64,000 bases of DNA, from NCBI GenBank assembly GCA_964367715.1, contig CAYIYO010000001.1, positions 1 to 64,000 on the forward strand, read 5' to 3'. The notes beneath the pieces were generated by a model. That model saw nothing but the letters and a program-made list of their open reading frames with translations. It did not search any database and had not been told where the DNA came from. The DNA comes from CAYIYO01 sp964367715. Lineage in GTDB: Bacteria; Chlamydiota; Chlamydiia; Chlamydiales; Criblamydiaceae. The translations under genes and the position numbers were made by a program. The first letter of the stretch is position 1. Every line of letters begins with the position of its first letter. This document shows positions 45,494 to 53,899 of this stretch, piece after piece.

Positions 45494-46612
45494 TTAAGAG
45501 AGCGATTTTTTATATAATTTTCCAGGATATTCTTTTATTACTTGCTTTAACAGTAAACCCATTAACAAAACAGACAATTTATTAACAGGAAGCTTTGTTA
45601 AGGATACCATCGTATCAATCGACACTTCGTCGTCCGGCATTAGTTTAAGTAGCTGAATTTCATCCTCTTGCAAAACAATGGCGCGCTTTTTAGGCTCCGC
45701 AGCCGACACCGCTTTTTTTCTGGTAAAGAGATCGTCAAAGGCGAACAAAATGTCGTCCGCTCTTTCCACCAACTGCGCTTGCCCTGTTTTAATCAGGAGC
45801 GAATTTCCCCGAAATGTTTCCGTATCCACACGGCCTGGCAAGGCAAATAGGCGACGCTTATGGCGTTGCGCCAGCTGCATCGTTAACATCGCCCCACTTT
45901 TTTGGGGCGCTTCAATCAGCAATACCCCTTTAGACATCCCACTAACAATTCGATTGCGCTGCGGAAAGTTGGTACGGTCCGGAGGCGCCAACATCGGAAA
46001 CTCACTAATTAAGGCCCCGTTCGCGACAATTGCTTCTGCTAATCCACGGTTTTCCCTAGGATATACATCGGCAAGTCCGGAGCCGATCACTGCAATAGTA
46101 CGTCCACCTTTTAATGCGCCCTTATGGGCAGCGGTATCCACTCCTCGGGCAAGACCACTGATGACCGTCATTCCCTCTCTCGCTAAATCGGTCCCAAACC
46201 TCTCGGCCATCTCTAAACCATAATGGCTCGCCGTCCGCGTTCCAATGACAGCAATCGCTTCATCGTCAGAGGGTTTGAGTGTCCCTTTCACATATAATAG
46301 AATAGGCGCATCGGGAATCCCTCTTAATAGTGCGGGAAAACTAGGATCGTTGTAAGGGATGCGCGTCACATTATATTTGTGTACCAGCTCTATATTTTTT
46401 TTCCACGCCTCGTCATAGTTCCAGTGGCCCCACCCTCCCATCACTTTTGGTCCAAAGCCAGGAAGTGCGGCAATTTCTTGGAGAGGCGCTTCAAGAATTT
46501 CAAGAGCGGATCCAAAGTATCTCATCAATAGACCGATTTTTACTGGACCCAACAAGGGGGTTCCACTAAGTATCGTTAGCGCATCAAGTTCTGTTAGTGC
46601 TGTTATAGACAT
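45494..46612 (-). CDS. dprA: DNA-processing protein DprA
   Basis: DprA protects incoming single-stranded DNA and loads RecA during transformation. With the ATG at 46612 the protein has 372 residues. It has an N-terminal SAM-like helix-hairpin region (AALPGFGPKVMGG), the Rossmann-type DprA core with GTRTASHYGLEMA and SGLARGVDTAAHKGAL, SEFPMLAPPDRTNFPQRNRI, and a C-terminal winged-helix-like region. A longer frame starts at 46672, but those 20 residues are not family-like. The operon dprA-topA-cyclophilin is suggested by short gaps. Confidence 0.93.
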   Translation of the reverse strand: MSITALTELDALTILSGTPLLGPVKIGLLMRYFGSALEILEAPLQEIAALPGFGPKVMGGWGHWNYDEAWKKNIELVHKYNVTRIPYNDPSFPALLRGIPDAPILLYVKGTLKPSDDEAIAVIGTRTASHYGLEMAERFGTDLAREGMTVISGLARGVDTAAHKGALKGGRTIAVIGSGLADVYPRENRGLAEAIVANGALISEFPMLAPPDRTNFPQRNRIVSGMSKGVLLIEAPQKSGAMLTMQLAQRHKRRLFALPGRVDTETFRGNSLLIKTGQAQLVERADDILFAFDDLFTRKKAVSAAEPKKRAIVLQEDEIQLLKLMPDDEVSIDTMVSLTKLPVNKLSVLLMGLLLKQVIKEYPGKLYKKSLS

Positions 46613-46788
46613 TCTATTCCACTCGTAAAAGAGAGTGAATTTGCCAATTTTTCTTTTTGATGTCCAGTGCAATCGATTGCAAGAAGAAGGTTCTCTACTG
46701 CGAAATACTAAAGGAAAGTTTCTTTTTATGCAAGGAAAGCACTAATTTAAAGCATTAAGCATAAGTAGCAAGAAGAAAAATAATTAAT

Positions 46789-46836
46789 TATACACAAGTG
46801 AAATCAACAATCAAATTTTGAATTCACTTGTGTATA
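46789..46836. repeat. short palindromic element, arm type A, 48 bp
   Basis: TATACACAAGTGAAATC and GAATTCACTTGTGTATA flank a centre changed to AACAATCAAATTTT. It lies between dprA and the small-ORF region, next to a terminator. Confidence 0.85.
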
Positions 46837-46840
46837 AAAT

Positions 46841-46872
46841 AAAAAAGGCGGCTATCGGGAAGATGGCCGCCT
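46841..46872 (-). terminator. strong intrinsic terminator
   Basis: AGGCGGCTATC (46846-46856) pairs with GATGGCCGCCT (46862-46872), 11 bp with one G-T pair and a GGGAA loop. On the minus strand it runs into TTTTTT (complement of 46841-46846). It lies 24 bp after the stop of the small ORF at 46897, showing that a minus-strand transcript ends here. Confidence 0.85.
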
Positions 46873-46896
46873 GAAAGGTCAGTTGTCAATTCTTTA

Positions 46897-47085
46897 TTAG
46901 AATGACACGTTAATTCTTCCTCTTACCTGGACAATTGTGTTGTCTGATAGGGAAGAATTCTCCGTTATACGCCTATTGATGAGAACTTTAAGTTCCGGTT
47001 CAAACCCCATTTCTCTTTCGAGAAGGTGCGGTTGCTCAACGATTTCCACCTCATCAAAGGCGAGAGAGCAAATTTTAGGACTCAC
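46897..47085 (-). CDS. small ORF, 62 aa, unknown
   Basis: GTG start with GGAG 7 nt upstream, and a strong terminator just after the stop. The protein is not recognised; its end, ITENSSLSDNTIVQVRGRINVSF in part, has alternating strand-like residues and a final Phe, as in outer-membrane barrels. It may be a small real gene or the 3' remnant of a degraded larger gene. Confidence 0.4.
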   Translation of the reverse strand: MSPKICSLAFDEVEIVEQPHLLEREMGFEPELKVLINRRITENSSLSDNTIVQVRGRINVSF

Positions 47086-47141
47086 GGTACGACTCCATTT
47101 CTCTCAATATTAAGAGAAAATGATCGGAAAGATGGTCCCTT

Positions 47142-47351
47142 CTACTTCCGTTCGAACCCCTCTACAAACTCCTCCAAGCGTGTAGAAAGTGCGACAGCAA
47201 TGGCATCATTGAATGATGCTGTTGCGACTTTAGCATAGAGAGAATGGGAGCGAACATTTCTATTTAAATGCTTTTTTGTGAAAATTCCCCAACTTCCACT
47301 AAAAGCATGTGAATAGTGATGCGCGCGCTCTAACATTCGCCTCGTTCTCAT
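47142..47351 (-). CDS. small ORF, 69 aa, unknown
   Basis: Minus-strand ORF lying 56 nt upstream of the 62-residue ORF in another frame. A second ATG at residue 6, with AACGAGG-like sequence before it, is an alternative start. The protein has no recognisable domain; it includes SHSLYAKVATASFNDAIA. The two small ORFs could form a bicistronic unit or be pieces of one broken gene. Confidence 0.35.
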   Translation of the reverse strand: MRTRRMLERAHHYSHAFSGSWGIFTKKHLNRNVRSHSLYAKVATASFNDAIAVALSTRLEEFVEGFERK

Positions 47352-47713
47352 GAAATCCGATTTAATGAGAAGTAAAGCAACGCAAGTAAAAGATCCTCAG
47401 TTTCCTGTACGATTCTATCTCGGTATCGTTTTTTAATAGCCGGATCGCTATTGGTAGCGATACTGAGTTTTTATTCTTATTTATTTAGTGTCTGATAGTC
47501 GTGGATGCGAGCGGATATCGATAGTTTTCGATATCTAATGCCTTGTGTCACCTCCTTATCGCTCTAAATGGCGCCACCGTTTTCAGACGAAAACTCTGCA
47601 TTAAACAGTTGTGTGCAGAGCGGCCTAATACACAAAAGGCCTTACTGCGTTTTTTTATCAGTAAAATAATTTTTTCGCAATAATAACTAATCCAGATTGG
47701 GTGGAATTCGTTA
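47352..47713. other. non-coding stretch with several hairpins
   Basis: No credible gene is seen. Perfect small stems occur at 47444-47461 (ATCGCTA/TAGCGAT) and 47514-47535 (GATATCGA/TCGATATC), and there are further CTCTGCA/TGCAGAG and GGCCT/AGGCC pairs near 47593-47645. On the minus strand TAAGGAGGTGA (47558-47548) is an ideal Shine-Dalgarno sequence without an obvious start codon at the right distance. It could be the leader of the small ORFs or a structured RNA. Confidence 0.4.
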
Positions 47714-48454
47714 CTATTGTTGCAAAGCTTTTATTCTCGCATCGATATAAACGGAGAGAGGAAGGGTGCCGATCACGAAATTATTTGATAGTGATTGGAA
47801 GCTGGAGGTGTAGTTTCCTGTCGTGGTATATTGTTTGAAATCGGTCCATGCGGAGCGTTCTGCCGAGGGATTATCGGTTAGTTGGTTGAGGAGGGAGATG
47901 CGTAGTTGAGTGAAGGCGAGGAGAAGGGAGTCGGCATTTTCTTTATTTTCGGCAAGAAGTTGTTCTTTTAGTGCTTGGCTGTCGGTGAGTGCTTGGCTGT
48001 AGTTGCCGTTGCTGATGAGGAGGCTTGTGTTGGCGAAGGCGTTGTAGAGGGGGAGGTTGTTATTTGCTGTGCGTTTAATGGCGGATTCCCCGAAAGGAGT
48101 GGCTTCGGTGACCTTGTTTTGATTGAGTAGGGCTTGAGCCAGCCAGCCGTCGTATTTTGCATTAAGGTCGGGGTGTTTTGAGAGAATGTCGCGAAGGTCA
48201 TCGAGAGCTTCCTGTTGTGCGAGTGCCGAGGCGGTAGATTTCGTGTTTGCGATTATGGAGAAGTTATTGGCAGCTTTAATGTAGTCCGTTTGTGCTTGGG
48301 TGGAATTTGAAGAGCTGACTCTGTAGACAACGAAAAGTACGGCAACGGCTAGGATAAGACCTTGGATCAGCATGCGAAAATTGTCAGAGATCCAAAGTAC
48401 AGCCGGGTGGTCCATTAGTGAAGGAGAGAGGGGGTGGTGGTCTTCTTTTTTCAT
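47714..48454 (-). CDS. membrane-anchored TPR-like protein
   Basis: From the ATG at 48454 the protein has 246 residues: a short cytoplasmic tail, one membrane helix near residues 29-46 (MLIQGLILAVAVLFVVY), and a periplasmic or exported helical domain rich in Ala, Leu, Asn and Gln that looks like TPR repeats (for example ALDDLRDILSKHPDLNAKYDGWLAQALL). This layout recalls YfgM-type tetratricopeptide membrane proteins linked to the Sec translocon, but I would not assign that name firmly. An upstream extension to 48517 is less likely. Confidence 0.7.
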   Translation of the reverse strand: MKKEDHHPLSPSLMDHPAVLWISDNFRMLIQGLILAVAVLFVVYRVSSSNSTQAQTDYIKAANNFSIIANTKSTASALAQQEALDDLRDILSKHPDLNAKYDGWLAQALLNQNKVTEATPFGESAIKRTANNNLPLYNAFANTSLLISNGNYSQALTDSQALKEQLLAENKENADSLLLAFTQLRISLLNQLTDNPSAERSAWTDFKQYTTTGNYTSSFQSLSNNFVIGTLPLSVYIDARIKALQQ

Positions 48455-48498
48455 ATTGTCTCTGCGCTTTTTCTGTCTGTTACCTATTAATGGAAGTA

Positions 48499-48593
48499 TA
48501 TACCGTTCGTGGTTCAAAAATCTAAATTTTGAATCACGTTCGGTATATACACAAGTGAAATCAAAAATCGGTTCTTGATTTCACTTGTGTATA
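48499..48593. repeat. two different palindromic elements joined at TATA
   Basis: The first, 48499-48547, reads TATACCGTTCGTGGTTCAAA inward and TTTTGAATCACGTTCGGTATA outward: a third arm type (C). The second, 48546-48593, is a standard type A short element. They share the bases TA at 48546-48547, as if one had inserted at the TA end of the other. Confidence 0.85.
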
Positions 48594-48720
48594 ATAGTGT
48601 CACCCAGTTTGTATAAAAATAAAATTTCTAGCAGTTTTTCTAGATAGTTATACGCAACCTGGGTTAGTGTACAACCACTATACAATCATATTCTGTACCG
48701 CATAAATGTAAAGAAAAATC

Positions 48721-49518
48721 ATGGAAGAGTTAAAAGAGATCGCTGTAGAGTTGATCGATGTGAATCCTCACCAGCCCCGCCGCCACTTTTTGATGGCAGA
48801 GCTCGAAGGCCTTTCAGCTTCAATAAAGGAGATGGGATTGATCCATCCGCCGCTTGTTAGGCCGCTGCAGAATGGCCGTTATGAGCTTGTTTCTGGGGAG
48901 CGCCGTTTTCGTGCAGCGCAGATGGCACAGATGGTACGTATTCCTGTAATTGTTCGCGAAAGTAGCGAAAGCCTTTCTGCTCAGCAGGCATTGGTCGAAA
49001 ATATTCAACGTGTCGATTTGAATCCTTTGGAGATCGCGCTTGCGTTGCGGGATCTAATTGAGGAGTTTGGGTATTCCCAGGAGGAGCTTGCTCATAAGAT
49101 TGGAAAAAATCGATCGACTGTTTCTAACTATTTAAGATTGTTGGCGTTGCCGCGACAGATCCAAGAGAGTATTGGAAGTGGCGCGTTGACGATGGGGCAT
49201 GCGAAAGCTGTTCTTGCGATGGAAGGATTTGAAAAACAAATTTGGCTTTTCGAAATGATCATGAGAGATGATCTCACGGTCAGAGAAGCCGAACAGGCGG
49301 CGCAGCGTTTGAATGAAAAGGCCAAGAAAAAGCCATTGGTTTATGCCAATAGAGACTTTTTCTTGGAGCAGCTAGAAGAAAAAATTCAATATCGCTTAGG
49401 AACGAAGGTGAACATCCAAGCGAAGGGCAAGCGCGGAAGAATTAGTATCGATTATTATAGTTTAGATGATTTGGATCGATTGCTTGAATTGATAGGAGTC
49501 GAAAACTCAGGACTGTAA
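48721..49518 (+). CDS. parB: ParB-family chromosome partitioning protein
   Basis: ParB binds centromere-like parS sites and organises chromosome segregation. The 265-residue protein has the N-terminal ParB nuclease-like CTPase domain with NPHQPRR near residue 15 and SGERRFRAAQMA near 59, then a helix-turn-helix near 118-140 (YSQEELAHKIGKNRSTVSNYLRLL split over two helices) and a C-terminal dimer region. No parA is adjacent. The stop is directly followed by the copA ATG with no gap, an unusual pairing. Confidence 0.92.
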   Translation: MEELKEIAVELIDVNPHQPRRHFLMAELEGLSASIKEMGLIHPPLVRPLQNGRYELVSGERRFRAAQMAQMVRIPVIVRESSESLSAQQALVENIQRVDLNPLEIALALRDLIEEFGYSQEELAHKIGKNRSTVSNYLRLLALPRQIQESIGSGALTMGHAKAVLAMEGFEKQIWLFEMIMRDDLTVREAEQAAQRLNEKAKKKPLVYANRDFFLEQLEEKIQYRLGTKVNIQAKGKRGRISIDYYSLDDLDRLLELIGVENSGL

Positions 49519-51690
49519 ATGCATCGAGTGGAGTTAAAAATTCATGGGATGGGGTGTGTGTCGTGTGTGCACGCCATTAAGAAACAGCTATTGAAAGTTC
49601 GGGGGGTCGAAGAGGTCTCCGTTAATTTTTCGACAGGAAAAGCATATGTAACTGTTAAAGACGATTATCCAAACGAAGCCTCTCTATTGGAAGCAATCTC
49701 TAAAGCGGGTTACGATGCTGTATTAAAAGTCGATCAGGAGGAGGATCCTTTTGATACTGGGGTGCATCTGCATTCTAAGGACAAGACCGACTTTTTTAAG
49801 TTTATCACCGCTGCCTTATTGACTTTTCCTCTTCTTGTACAGATGGGCTATGCGTTTTATGGAGGGCTTCATCTGATTCCTGATTGGATAGAAGCGGCCC
49901 TTGGAACGATGGTCCAATTTTTTTGCGGGGCCACCTTCTATCGTGGTTCCTATTATTCCCTTAAAGTGCGCGCTGCCAATATGGACGTCTTAATTGCTTT
50001 GGGCACGAGCGCTGCCTATGGCTTTAGCATGGCCGTTCTCTTTTTTGATCTCAATCAACCCGTTTATTTTGAAAGTAGTGCGATGATTGTAACGTTGGTA
50101 CTGTTTGGACGCTGGTTGGAGTCCCTGACGCGTGGAAAAACGTCGGAAGCGATCAACAAGTTGCTGCATTTGCGCCCAAAGATAGCGCTAGTGGAAGTGG
50201 AGGGAAAATTAAAAGAAGTTCTTGTAGAATCCATTAAGGTCGGCGACATTTTTATGGTGAGGCCCGGAGAAAATGTTCCGGTGGATGGCGTTGTGATCGA
50301 GGGCGAATCGACCGTCGATGAGTCGATGCTAACCGGAGAAAGCATGCCCCTTCAGAAAGTTGTTGGGGAGAAAGTGTGGGCGGCGACCACAAATATTGAT
50401 CGCCCCTTGAAGGGGCGCGCAGAAAAGGTGGGGAAAGACACGGTTTTGAGTGGAATTATTCGCCTTGTGGAAGAAGCGCAGCATTCAAAGGCGCCGATCC
50501 AATATCTTGCTGATGAAATCTCAACGTATTTTGTTCCGGTTATTGTCGGATTTAGTGCCTTCACCTTTTTAGCGTGGGCGGCGATCACAGGAAATTTTTT
50601 CGAAGGGATGACCAGTGCCGTTGCCGTATTAGTGATCGCTTGCCCTTGTGCGTTAGGGATGGCGACACCTACTGTGATTGTTGTCGCAAGTGGGATTGGA
50701 GCGCGTAAAGGAATTTTATTTAAAAATGCGGCTGCCCTTGAATATGCCGAGACCTTAAAAACGATTGTTATTGATAAAACGGGAACCTTGACTTTAGGAA
50801 AGCCGCAGGTGGCCTCCGTCTATCCGCTGCCTGGTGTCAGCGAGGAAAAAGTGATGCGGGTGGCAGCCTCATTAGAAAGCTTTTCAAATCATCCCTTAGC
50901 GCATGCGATTGTTGAGGATGCGAAAGACATTGGGGTCGATACGTCCATTGTTGTCGACGTTCATGAAAAGCCAGGAAAGGGTGTGTCTGGACGCATTGCA
51001 GGCGTCTATAGCTTTGTGGGTTCTCCTAAATATGCCGAAGAAGCAGGAAAGGCAATTCCTGAAGAGATGTTGAAGCCAATTCTTGAAAAAGGAAAAAGCG
51101 TTGTTGTCGTATGGACAGAGGATAAAATCCTTGGAGTCATTTTGATTACGGATCCTATTCGTCCAAATAGCATTGACGCCATAAAAACGATGCATGCGAA
51201 TGGCTTAAAGGTCGTGATGATCACAGGAGATCATGCAAAGACTGCAGAGACCATTGCTAAGCAAGTCGGCATCGATGCTTATGAAGCTGAGGTATTACCC
51301 GATAAAAAAGGGGAGAAAATTAAAGAGTTCATGAAAGAAGGGAACTTTATTGGAATGGTCGGAGACGGCATCAACGATGCTCCCGCTTTGGCAATGGCAA
51401 CGGTTGGCTTTGCCATCGGTGCAGGAAGCGATATTGCTATCGAAACAGCAGATGTTGTTCTCATTCGTAATGACTTAATTGGTGTGGTGCAAACGATCAT
51501 GTTATCAAAAAAAACGTTTCGCACCATCCGACAAAATCTCTTTTTTGCATTTATTTATAACATTTTAGGAATTCCTTTGGCGGCATTTGGATTGCTGAAT
51601 CCTGTGGTGGCGGCTGCTGCAATGTCCTTGAGCTCTATTTCAGTCGTTGCGAACGCATTGCTATTGCGTTATCGGGCGCGGAGGCTATGA
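49519..51690 (+). CDS. copA: copper-translocating P1B-type ATPase
   Basis: Exports monovalent copper from the cytoplasm. The 723-residue protein has one N-terminal heavy-metal domain with CVSC (Cys13, Cys16), about eight membrane helices, the ion-site CPC at 375-377, the phosphorylated Asp419 in DKTGT, the HP dipeptide in SNHPLAHAI, and [12 protein letters not shown]. The Asn/Met/Ser residues in helices 7-8 ([10 protein letters not shown] and [12 protein letters not shown]) mark the Cu(I) subtype. It starts immediately after parB and its stop overlaps batA by 4 nt, so it sits inside a seven-gene unit. Confidence 0.94.
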   Translation: MHRVELKIHGMGCVSCVHAIKKQLLKVRGVEEVSVNFSTGKAYVTVKDDYPNEASLLEAISKAGYDAVLKVDQEEDPFDTGVHLHSKDKTDFFKFITAALLTFPLLVQMGYAFYGGLHLIPDWIEAALGTMVQFFCGATFYRGSYYSLKVRAANMDVLIALGTSAAYGFSMAVLFFDLNQPVYFESSAMIVTLVLFGRWLESLTRGKTSEAINKLLHLRPKIALVEVEGKLKEVLVESIKVGDIFMVRPGENVPVDGVVIEGESTVDESMLTGESMPLQKVVGEKVWAATTNIDRPLKGRAEKVGKDTVLSGIIRLVEEAQHSKAPIQYLADEISTYFVPVIVGFSAFTFLAWAAITGNFFEGMTSAVAVLVIACPCALGMATPTVIVVASGIGARKGILFKNAAALEYAETLKTIVIDKTGTLTLGKPQVASVYPLPGVSEEKVMRVAASLESFSNHPLAHAIVEDAKDIGVDTSIVVDVHEKPGKGVSGRIAGVYSFVGSPKYAEEAGKAIPEEMLKPILEKGKSVVVVWTEDKILGVILITDPIRPNSIDAIKTMHANGLKVVMITGDHAKTAETIAKQVGIDAYEAEVLPDKKGEKIKEFMKEGNFIGMVGDGINDAPALAMATVGFAIGAGSDIAIETADVVLIRNDLIGVVQTIMLSKKTFRTIRQNLFFAFIYNILGIPLAAFGLLNPVVAAAAMSLSSISVVANALLLRYRARRL

Positions 51691-52820
51691 GCATGGAATT
51701 TGATGGGCACTCCACAGTCATTGCGCTTATTGTTGCATGCATAGCAGTTGGCACCTATTTTTTTAAAAAAAAATTTGTTCTTTTTGTAACACTGAATGTT
51801 CCTTCGCTAAATGAGTGGATAGGAACAAACAGCGGGTGGCGCGAAAAAACTGCGAAACTTTCCGCTATTTTATTGTGGAGTGCTTTTGCATTTTTTTTAT
51901 TGGCGTATACGGATCCCCATTACTTTCGCGAACAGGCCCTCGATAACGAAGATCCTCCACTTCCTCCTCGGCCAACGGAAGGTATCGCGATTTATTTAGT
52001 GTTAGACGATTCAGGCTCGATGATGCGAGAAATTTCTGTTTTAACGCCGGATGGACGTCGAGAGAAGATGGCCAAGATGGACATGCTAAAAATTGTTACA
52101 GAACAGTTTGTGAGCGGAAATAAAGAGTTAAATCTTCCTGGAAGACCCAATGATTTAATTGGGATGATCACCTTTGCGCGGTCGGCGCGTGTCGCTTCGC
52201 CTTTGACGTTAGACCATGCATTAATTGAAAAAAAATTAAGAGAAATGGGGGTTAATCGGGATCCAGAACAACTCGGAACGGGCATTGGATATGCTCTTTT
52301 TAAAGCGGTGAATCTTATCATTGAGACCCGTCACTTTGGTCAGGAGAGGATCAAAGAGGGAAAACCTGCTTACGAGATAAAAAGTGCAGTCATTGTTTTG
52401 GTGACGGATGGTTTTCAGGAGACAAATGATGCGGATAAGGATAATCCTTTGAGAACCATTGCCATGGACCAGGCAGCCACTGTTGCGAAAAATAACGACA
52501 TTAAAGTGTACATCGTAAACATTGATCCCGAAATTGCTAGAGACCAATATAAAGACCATCGCACTCTATTTAATGCTGTGACAACAATGACAGGTGGCAA
52601 ATTTTTCATGATGGATAGTGCGACAAATTTAGTCAATATTTACGAAGAAATTGATAAATTAGAGAAAAGCCATTTGCCTGCATTTGGTGGAGTAGACAAG
52701 GAGTTATACCCTGACATTTTTAAGCGCGTGTCCGGGTATCCACTTTTAATCTTTTTAGGACTTTTAGCTCTAATGGGGTCGATCCTTCTTGAAACCATCT
52801 TTTTGAGGAGGATTCCTTAG
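51687..52820 (+). CDS. batA: vWA-domain membrane protein, BatA-like
   Basis: First of a five-gene Bat (Bacteroides aerotolerance) set. The 377-residue protein has membrane helices near 9-27, 57-75 and at the C-terminus (about 348-370). Between them lies a von Willebrand A domain with the metal-ion site DDSGS at 107-111 and VLVTDG near 236. Bat proteins are thought to form an envelope complex related to stress tolerance; the exact role is unsettled. The ATGA overlap with copA and the one-base overlap with batB imply coupled translation. Confidence 0.85.
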   Translation: MSMEFDGHSTVIALIVACIAVGTYFFKKKFVLFVTLNVPSLNEWIGTNSGWREKTAKLSAILLWSAFAFFLLAYTDPHYFREQALDNEDPPLPPRPTEGIAIYLVLDDSGSMMREISVLTPDGRREKMAKMDMLKIVTEQFVSGNKELNLPGRPNDLIGMITFARSARVASPLTLDHALIEKKLREMGVNRDPEQLGTGIGYALFKAVNLIIETRHFGQERIKEGKPAYEIKSAVIVLVTDGFQETNDADKDNPLRTIAMDQAATVAKNNDIKVYIVNIDPEIARDQYKDHRTLFNAVTTMTGGKFFMMDSATNLVNIYEEIDKLEKSHLPAFGGVDKELYPDIFKRVSGYPLLIFLGLLALMGSILLETIFLRRIP

Positions 52821-53899
52821 TGCCAATTGAATTTTTTTATGGTTACCCTTTTGCGATCTTTTTACTCTTTGCTCTTCCTTTATTCCTCTTTCTTTTTTTT
52901 ATGCTGATGCGCTATCGCCAAGAAAAAGTAAAAATGTTTCCCCATCTAAAAGCTGAGCGTTCACTTTTCCTATTTTGGTTACGAGTAGCTTTGCTTTGCG
53001 TTGCGTGGGGAAGCGCAGTTTTTGCATTGATGGATCCAAAAGGAAATCCACGCTATCCCGAGGGAAAAAAAGAACAAGAAAATCAATCGAAAGAAACACC
53101 GCAGCGACAACGCTCTAAGGAAGTGATTTTTTTATTAGATGATTCGGCCTCGATGGCGGTAAAAGACATGCGTACAGGAAAAAGTCGTTTTGAATCGGCA
53201 AAAGAAACAATCGATCAAGTCGTCAGCGCACTAAATGGAGAGGCGATTTCACTTTACACCTTTACGAGCGAAGTCGATAAGCGTGTCCCTGCGACAACAG
53301 ACTACATTTTTATTCGATTACTCCTGCGTCAGCTAGAAATTAATGATGGCGATAGTGTGGGCACTAACATCATTAAAGCGGTAAAAACTGTAGAAGGAGA
53401 TTATGAAGGTTTGGCTTCCGAAGTTTATAAATATATTATTTTATTGTCGGATGGAGAAGACACTGCATTAGAGGGAGTATCCAAACAGGAAATCGATAAG
53501 ATAATAGAACCACTCATTTTGCCTCCCGAGGCACACTTTACTCTTTACTCAATAGGAATAGGAACAGTACAAGGTGGAATCGTTCCTGATCTAGTTTACG
53601 AAGGAAAACCTGTCCACTCCTCCTTAAAACCCCTTTTATTGCGTGCGCTCGCAATGAAATCAGGAGGTCGCTACGAAGAATTAAATGCAACGACCGCCCA
53701 TGCAATCGCCAAAAAATTAGCAAAAAATATTCAGGAAGATTCTCCTTTTCTCTCTCCTCATGAACTGACGATCTCCAATAATAAAGAATCTATCACGGTT
53801 GTGTACGACTCTTACTACGAGTATCCTTTGATGCTTGCTATCCTTGCACTTTTGGCCGCATTATTTGTACCGGATCGTTTTCAGAGGACGAAAAGCTGA
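52820..53899 (+). CDS. batB: vWA-domain membrane protein, BatB-like
   Basis: Second vWA protein of the set, 359 residues, starting with GTG that shares one base with the batA stop. N-terminal helices near residues 9-30 and 50-70, a vWA domain with DDSAS at 107-111 and LLSDGED near 213, and a C-terminal helix near 333-353. Both BatA and BatB retain the DxSxS metal site. The single-base overlap with the next gene (TGATG) continues the tight packing. Confidence 0.85.
   Translation: MPIEFFYGYPFAIFLLFALPLFLFLFFMLMRYRQEKVKMFPHLKAERSLFLFWLRVALLCVAWGSAVFALMDPKGNPRYPEGKKEQENQSKETPQRQRSKEVIFLLDDSASMAVKDMRTGKSRFESAKETIDQVVSALNGEAISLYTFTSEVDKRVPATTDYIFIRLLLRQLEINDGDSVGTNIIKAVKTVEGDYEGLASEVYKYIILLSDGEDTALEGVSKQEIDKIIEPLILPPEAHFTLYSIGIGTVQGGIVPDLVYEGKPVHSSLKPLLLRALAMKSGGRYEELNATTAHAIAKKLAKNIQEDSPFLSPHELTISNNKESITVVYDSYYEYPLMLAILALLAALFVPDRFQRTKS

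Noticed and set aside
47540..47565. TCACCTCCTTA on the plus strand as the 3' end of a 16S rRNA gene
   Set aside because: The preceding bases do not match the 16S 3' region. The 11 bases are simply the complement of a strong Shine-Dalgarno sequence on the minus strand.
47400..47700. tmRNA, RNase P RNA or SRP RNA in the hairpin-rich gap
   Set aside because: None of the diagnostic sequences (tRNA-like ends with TTCGA arm, RNase P core, SRP GGAA-type tetraloop domain) could be found.
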